A model generated the notes under the pieces. It was not told the DNA's origin. It worked only from the letters and a program-made list of their open reading frames with translations, and searched no databases. Source: Gonatopus flavifemur (lineage: Eukaryota > Arthropoda > Insecta > Hymenoptera > Dryinidae). Taken from it: a stretch of DNA of 64,000 bases. The stretch is from assembly GCA_018340375.1 (NCBI GenBank), contig JAFFJZ010000007.1:21984001-22048000 (forward strand), given 5' to 3'. Below are positions 57,871 through 64,000 of this stretch, piece after piece (the first letter of the stretch is position 1; each line of letters begins with the position of its first letter). The position numbers and the translations under genes are program-made.

Positions 57871-58384
57871 AGTAGGAAGTTCTGCGACGGCAGAATTTTA
57901 TTCTGAGTAGAAATTACATGAGTTAACGTTTCGTGTCTACTCTTTGACCTATTTTCAGAACTGAAGAAACTTCAAAGAACACACTTTAGGAGCACTGATG
58001 AATATTATCATAATAACAAAGCTCCTACTTTCACTATTTCTTTTTTTCTGATTGGTCATTCCAACCAACAAGACAACGTGATTCGGTGATTCCGTTGGAA
58101 AAAGTAACCAAGTGGCAGCCCTGTAATAATGAAAAACTTCAAAAATGACCACGTGAATGATTGAAACATGTCGTTGAGTGCTACAACCTTGCCATAACTA
58201 TAATAAAGAAGAAAAGCTCGGCTGTGGTTTTTTTCTTCTTTATGATAATATTGTTCAGTGCTTCTAGAGTGTGTTCTTTGAAGCTTTTTTACTTCTGAAG
58301 ATGGGTCAAAAGGTTGACCAGAAACGCCAACTCATGTAGTTTTTACTTATAATAAAATTCTATCGTCGCTGGACTTCTCGCTGG
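57871..58384. mobile_element. foldback with CTGAAGA...GAAAC motif in each arm
   Basis: The left arm 57871-58020 is the inverse of the right arm 58230-58384: shared AAGTTCTGCGACGGCAGAAT / ATTCTATCGTCGCTGGACTT and TTCTTTGAAG with ATAATATT blocks. The right arm on the plus strand contains CTGAAGA, a GGTCAA/TTGACC stem and AGAAACG; the left arm carries a worn version on the minus strand. The surrounding 57811-57870 resembles 12700-12760. Non-coding. Confidence 0.75.
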
Positions 58385-58686
58385 TAATTTCAGGAATGGT
58401 TCAAGTTGATCAGTGATATTGTAAAGATGCTTCAGAATTAAATATCATGATCACAATTTGGAATTCATTTGCGGGTATTTTTAAAATTCTCCTGGTTAAA
58501 AAAATCTATAGAATCTGATGACATAAGATTTTATGGGATTTGGTCAGAACATTGTACAAGATTCAATCAAAATCACATTGAAAACTCACTTTCAATAGCT
58601 TTAGTGTATCATACCATCATCATCCGTGTACGATAAGATCCGTTCTTGTGTTTGTCCAAAATGTACTTTTAAATGTTTCGCACACA

Positions 58687-61607
58687 TATTTTTCTCCTTG
58701 AGAATGCCCGGTATCCGGGTCAAACCTTGGAGCCTTTAGTTACACTCCATCGCTCGAATTTGGACTTTTTTTCCCGTTCATGGCGCAAAGATACGACCCG
58801 ACTGGAAATTGTCATCAGGTTAACCCAACATATGATGAGGACCTGACAAGGTCATCCGAAATAAGGAATACCTGTTACGGTCCTGATCGGGATTAGGTGT
58901 GGATGACTCACGTATGGATGACCTCATTTGGTCCTAGTCAGGATTTCCTCAAATTATCCTGAAAAGGTCGAAGTAGGTTTTCCTCGCTGTATCCGCATCA
59001 GGACCTCGTTCGGTCATCCTAAGATCATGGACATAGTTTGATAAACTGAATACAAGAATGTACAGACATGATTTCAGATTGTACACTCTCTAATTAAACA
59101 AATTTTCCTTCAATAAGAAGAACATGTTTGAACTATTTTCAACTGTGCCTGTTTTTAAATTCAATCCCTTCATTCCGAACACATTACCTACTTCTGAAAA
59201 CTGTTGAACAATTTGTTCAATCTATTCTCAATGTGAATTGAAAACTAACTATTTGGGTTTTAATTAGGCGGAACTTATGAAAATTTCACAAGATTTTCCA
59301 CGTTATGCATACAGCGAAAAAAACTTAGCAAACGTTCAACCATCACCAGCGAAATAAGTATTTCATTTGACTTATCATAATTCTCATAAGGTTGATTTAT
59401 TGACTATTCAGCATCCTTTTTCTTTCCTACACATCACATCATCTGAGTATTATTCAAAGAGTATATATGAACTGAATGAATATGTGTTTCGTCATAATCA
59501 AATATAAGTTTCGAACAGGTACTCTTCTTTCGTTATTTCTTGATTAATACGCATAAAAAAATCTGTTATTGAGTGCAAAATGAATTATTGAATCAGTTAT
59601 CACTGCTGTAATATGTAAAAAATCATAAGTTGCTGATGTGGTGACAATTAATTCTATTCAAATATACTATAATATCAACAACGACAATATCTATATCAAT
59701 ATTAATTTACATCAGTATTTCTCGGAAAAAACTCAGAAATCCCAATCATTTTGTAATAATAAAGGTCACGAAGAACTCATTCGATCAAAAATATTTCAAG
59801 CGAATGTTCAAAATGAAATGCAAAAAACTTGAATTATTCACTTTCAGCTCGACGGATGGTTTTACTTTTCAAATTAAAGAGTACTCTTGAAGTTGAAATT
59901 TGTTAATTTCAGAAAAAAGCCTCATTTTCTGAGTTGAATTTGTTGTTAGGGTGATGATAAACTTGTAAGAAGAGTTTGAAAGTTGAGTGGCATCTATATT
60001 GATCAGGAAAGTCCAAATCGTGTGGCAAAAGTTAGAAAATCTGTCAACTTAGCTCACGGCGCATGGGCTTTTCTTCACTAAACCAAATGCTGGCAGGAGA
60101 AATTCATCAAAATATAGTGGATTCAAAGTGATGTGAAGTAAGAGAGGACCCAAATATTCATTAGATTTTATTCGTTCTTATAAACGTTCTAAAAAATAAG
60201 AAAAGACTATAGAAGATCCAAAGTGTCGTCTTCCCATATTTTTGTTCCAATAATGTTGTGTCATGTTCCTACAAATAAATGTTATTATATTTATGAAACA
60301 GGTTCAATACCCATGTTTTCTCAACCTAACACTAGTTACTGGTGAAAAGATACGAAAATGCACACTCAAAAATGCAAATCATTGAAACAAAAATATTGAG
60401 AGACGATACATTGAGTCATACATAGCCTTACCATATTTATCAACATTTTTATAATAACTAATAAAATTCAGTGCATGTATCTGTCCTCTCTTACTTCACA
60501 TCACTTTGAATTCACTATATTTTGATGAATTTCTCCTGCCAGCATTTGGTTTAGTAAAGAAAAGCTGATAGAATACCCATGCGCTGTCAGCTAAGTTGAC
60601 AGATTTTCTAACTTTTGCCACACGATTTGGACTTTCCTGATCAATATAGATTCCACTCAACTTTCAAACTCTTCCTACAAGTTTATTATCACCTTAACAA
60701 CAAATTCAACTCAGAAGATAAGGCTTTTTTCTCAAATTTGAAAATTTCAACTCCAAGAGTGCTCTTCAATTTGAAAAATAAAACCATCCGACGAGCTGCA
60801 AGTGAATAATTCAAGTTTTTTGTTATTCATTTTGAACACTCTTTCGACATATTTTTGATCAAATGAGTTCTTCGTGACTCATATTTCTTACAAAATCAAT
60901 ATGATCTCTGAGTTTTTGCCTAGAAGTGCTGATGTAAGTATTTGAAGAAAATTCATTTTCACTGCATCAACAAATTACGATTTTTTGACACGTTACAACA
61001 GCTATGACTGATTTACTTAATCATTTTGCACTTACTAACAGACTTTTTGATACACATTATTTGAGAAATAACCACCACACATTTCACAAAAATAATTCAT
61101 CCATTTGTTGATCACATAAATTTAACCTCACATCTGTCAACCGAACTGCAATTTTCACACAGGCTCATAGATTAGTTTTGATTTATTTTTGAGGTTTTAG
61201 TAAGGAATTCCTCACAAAATCCTAATTAGTCTTTCCTGATGGGGTCCTCATAATAGTGCAGCGTGACATGACTTGTTAGGTCCTGATGAGGTTGCCTTAT
61301 CAGGACCTGATCTGGATCAAGGTTTACCTGATCTGGTCCATGGGGTAAATTTCTAGTCGGGGAGCACTTCTATATTACACAATATGTATTGACACCACCC
61401 TCTCCAATGGAACACGGGGCTACGACGACGGAGCAGTCAAACTCCTCGTCTCTTCGATGTACATATTTTTCTCCTTGAGAATGCCCGGTATCCGGGTGAA
61501 ACGTTGGAGCCTTTAATTACACTCCATTGCTCGAATTTGGACTTTTTCTTCCCGTTCATGGCGCAAAGATATGAGCACTTCTATATTACACAATATGTAT
61601 TAACACT
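58687..61607 (+). repeat. direct duplication, first copy split by foldback copy 2
   Basis: Unit 1 is 58687-58796 continued at 61362-61395; unit 2 is 61468-61606 uninterrupted. Both contain CTTGAGAATGCCCGGTATCC, GGAGCCTTTA.TTACACTCC, CATGGCGCAAAGAT and GAGCACTTCTATATTACACA. A CCCGG/CCGGG hairpin followed by TGAAACGTTGG (unit 2) echoes the CTGAAGA...GAAACG motif at 58295. Probably the end of a retroelement or MITE family. Confidence 0.85.
58797..61361. mobile_element. large foldback element, copy 2 (2565 bp)
   Basis: Inverted relative to 12771-15333 and nearly identical to it: a 64-codon frame in each (13302-13496 and 60615-60809) differs by one residue. Ends CCCGACTGGAAATTG and AAATTTCTAGTCGGG. 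GA flanks both ends (58795-58796 and 61362-61363), and the duplicated target at 61573-61574 has GA once, confirming a 2-bp duplication. Copy 2 has about 21 bp more CTGATCTGG-type subterminal repeat at its right end than copy 1 at the matching end. No gene recognised. Confidence 0.92.
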
Positions 61608-61609
61608 TC

Positions 61610-64000
61610 ATAATATTAATTCATCAAATATTATCCTTAATAGCACGAAATTATCTGAACATTTTTGAATCTTCTTGAAAATGGTTCGAACATGTTCCAA
61701 CGTTCCTAGGACGTTTCAAAAACCTCCGAGTGCTGTTAGGGACAGTATTAACTTATCTTATCATTGCGAAATTTACGATTTCTTTTATTGCGTTCGAATG
61801 ATTACTTCCCAAGTAATTATTGAATTGTTAAATGTGAAATCGCTTGAATTCACTTTGGAATTTACCATATATTCACAATTCTGAAATACGAAATGTAAAA
61901 CTACTGAAAAAATCATATGAATCGCATTATTCTAGGAATTCAAATATCATTTCTAGCCTAATGTCGATTTATCAGATGACTTTTTAGTTCACAGACCTAC
62001 TCTCAGCGTGCGTAATTCTTCATCAGAAGTTTTGGTTCAGATCAGAGTCTGGAGTTTTTTTCCTGGTCATAGAGGGGAAAAATTTTTTTTGAGATAGATG
62101 AACAGAAGGAAACAAGAGAGAAAACAGAATAAGGAGAAATATAAACGATGTCATCACTAAAAGGATGAGTCAAATGAAAACAAGGTCGTTTCCGTCCCTC
62201 GAGGAGACCGAATGCATATACCTCGTCTGGGCTCTGTTCCCTTTTTCTATTTTCATTTAAATATTCAGCAAGTTGCAACATTGCAAAACATTGCAACTAA
62301 AACAATGGCATACCAAAAAAAAAAAGAAAGTACTACGAAAAAGTATCAAAAGTCAGGTGTGGGGGGGGGGGGGACAAACAGAGACAGAAAGCAGATTTTG
62401 TATACGAAGGGAAAAGCCAGATACACCACAAATGAACCTAAAGGTACAATATATAGGTGATGTAGGATAGAGAGATAGAGAATTCCTTCGAAAACTTTGA
62501 GGAGAAGAGAGACAAAAGAGAGTTGAAGAGTTGCAAGAGGCAATGGAGATTCCAGGAGCAGGGGAAAAGGAGAAAAGAGAAAAGCATGCATCCATGCCTA
62601 TGAGGAATACATGGAAAATCTTTTCATGCGAATATATGAATCGATATATCGATACGTGTACGAGGTCATAGGGAACAGCGATGAACGTAGCAGCGGCAGC
62701 TGTAACGTCAGTCGCATTCCCCATAGACCAATCTTGATAAATATTTACGAGTATAGTACATGTAGTAGGACGGTCGGTTTATGCGCAGTAGCTGAGTACC
62801 AACTTCACCGATATGACTCATCTCGTTCTATTCCCTCCATCGCTTTGCAGCGTTTTCTCTGTTTCTTTGTCTTTTTCTCCTCTCCTGTACCGTCATGGAA
62901 GCTCTCAACGACGGCCAACTGATGAGCTTTTTAACCTTTTTCCTACACAACTCTCCGCGAAGACCTAATCTAGCCACCAAGACAAATGAGGCGGTCTAAA
63001 GTTTGGACTGCCGTGACTTCCCATTATGTTTTTTACGTTCTCCTCTTTATTTATGAAACTCTATTCCTGTTTATGCGAGAATTTATTTACGCAGATTCAT
63101 CCTCTCCCTCAGAGAAGCGGTTATGGATTATATATTCCATTTCTGTCAACTTTGAATAATGTTTTTCAAATCTATGTTCCAATGATCAAATTTCACGTTC
63201 AACAGAATGAAATTACTATGATAATTCCTGGCGAGATATTTCCCCTTCGGATGAATACATGAGGATGGATGTGAAAGTAGTTCAACCTTATTCTTCCTTA
63301 AATTTATCACTCTTAGAATATGTTAAGAGAGATAAGCCGCAAGGGAAATGAAAGTCGAGTAATTTCACATTTATTCGAGTATTTGTGAAAAGAGTATGTT
63401 TTTAAAGCACAGATTTTCTATGAAAGACAGGTCCCTAGGATCATTCAAACTTCGAGACGCTCTTCATTAATAGATGAGTTCAAATTGCGAAGAATGTATC
63501 ATAAACATGTTTTTTTTACTTCATGTATATACGTATAATTGAGAAAAAGAAAAAAATAGTTATAGCTCTCGACATTTTCCGGCCATTTTCTGGGCGCCGC
63601 GGGAATGATATAAATGAAGGAATAATGAATCGAAAAGAAACACGGAACTCCTTTCAGGTTCTCTGCGGAATGAATCACAAATGCGCGCATGGATATTCGA
63701 TGCTTGGATTACAGTTCAACCTGAAAAGGACGTGGTGTGTCTTCCTCCGTCCTTTCAATCCCACCCTCATAGAGCGTCAAGATGAAAAACTACCCGGAGG
63801 GAGAAATCTGGACCTTCCGTATCAGCGAAGCATGGATCACAAACAGTCAAAAAGACCCCACCCATTTTAAATGGGAACTTTGAACAATCTCAACACGTAG
63901 AGTGAACCCAGAAGACCTGTCTTTTTCTTTCTAGAGATTCTGTAAAGTCTAAGATGCATAGGTTTCAAGTTTTCCGCAGGAATAACTCGTCATCGCCTGT
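61610..64000. other. no recognised gene; G-run and purine-rich sequence
   Basis: 62361-62373 is a run of 13 G. 62460-62590 is purine-rich. The 123-codon minus frame (62353-62724) and 103-codon plus frame (62611-62922) overlap each other, and the minus one runs through the G-run. The 115-codon plus frame at 63523-63870 is one of the longest frames outside the mariners, begins in poly-Lys and shows no family motif. The GC-richer patch 62650-62960 could be host regulatory or exonic. Confidence 0.35.

Noticed and set aside
58290..58325. Complete hammerhead ribozyme
   Set aside because: Only the core and stem II fit; stem III and a UH cleavage site could not be placed. Kept as a finding, not annotated as a ribozyme.
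62353..62724. 123-codon minus frame and overlapping 103-codon plus frame (62611-62922)
   Set aside because: The minus frame runs through a 13-G run and purine-rich sequence, the two overlap on opposite strands, and neither has a family motif.
63523..63870. 115-codon plus frame as a possible gene
   Set aside because: Begins in a poly-Lys A-run, with no recognisable domain and no splice or promoter context. Mentioned only as unexplained.
1..64000. Integrated virus or retroelement with reverse transcriptase
   Set aside because: No frame shows reverse transcriptase, integrase, capsid or envelope motifs; the only recognisable proteins are mariner transposases.

Overview
The window is AT-rich animal nuclear DNA, almost certainly from an insect. 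The only recognisable proteins are mariner (Tc1/mariner, DD34D) transposases. There is no operon-like gene packing, and short eukaryote-style terminal-inverted-repeat (TIR) elements lie everywhere. The style resembles hymenopteran intergenic DNA, but nothing in the sequence fixes the order or species. No complete host gene could be identified. At most there are short exon-like islands, the best at 54.54-54.70 kb (minus, BACK-domain-like) and 39.35-39.45 kb (minus, inside a foldback element).

Layout. 1-0.6 kb: 5' half of a mariner copy cut by the window edge. 0.95-1.7 kb: degenerate repeat module. 3-4.4 kb: tRNA-like sequence, a degenerate repeat and a 199-bp palindrome. 6.8-7.8 kb: a hairpin MITE, a hAT-type MITE with perfect 8-bp duplications and a CAGTGA-rich repeat. 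12-16 kb: copy 1 of a 2.56-kb foldback element nested in older inverted repeats. 18-21 kb: several MITEs and tRNA-derived sequence. 21-25 kb: a degenerate 'ACGATA' repeat tract interrupted by a dead mariner. 26-35.7 kb: nested MITEs and foldbacks. 38.1-40.9 kb: a large foldback with arms of about 0.9 kb and a 1-kb exon-like core. 45.2-46.75 kb and 52.4-53.6 kb: two copies of a TIR element carrying a 157-bp tandem repeat and a tRNA-like segment. 50.9-54.4 kb: an old palindromic element whose left arm holds an intact mariner, the 157-bp-repeat element and a MITE, while its right arm is uninterrupted. 54.8-58.4 kb: more TIR elements. 58.8-61.4 kb: foldback copy 2, inverted relative to copy 1, with its empty target site preserved in a neighbouring duplication. 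61.6-64 kb: no recognised feature beyond low-complexity sequence.

The parts do not form a pathway. They record successive transposition. The mariner at 50.9-52.2 kb is the only element with an apparently intact transposase, so it is the only plausible source of transposase here. The many non-autonomous elements (TA, 2-bp, 3-bp and 8-bp duplications) would need enzymes encoded elsewhere. The most interesting features are the foldback family with CAGGACC-type subterminal repeats, the TIR/157-bp-repeat/tRNA-like composite, the 38-41 kb foldback with an exon-like core, and several built-in empty sites that give insertion order and target duplications directly from one window.
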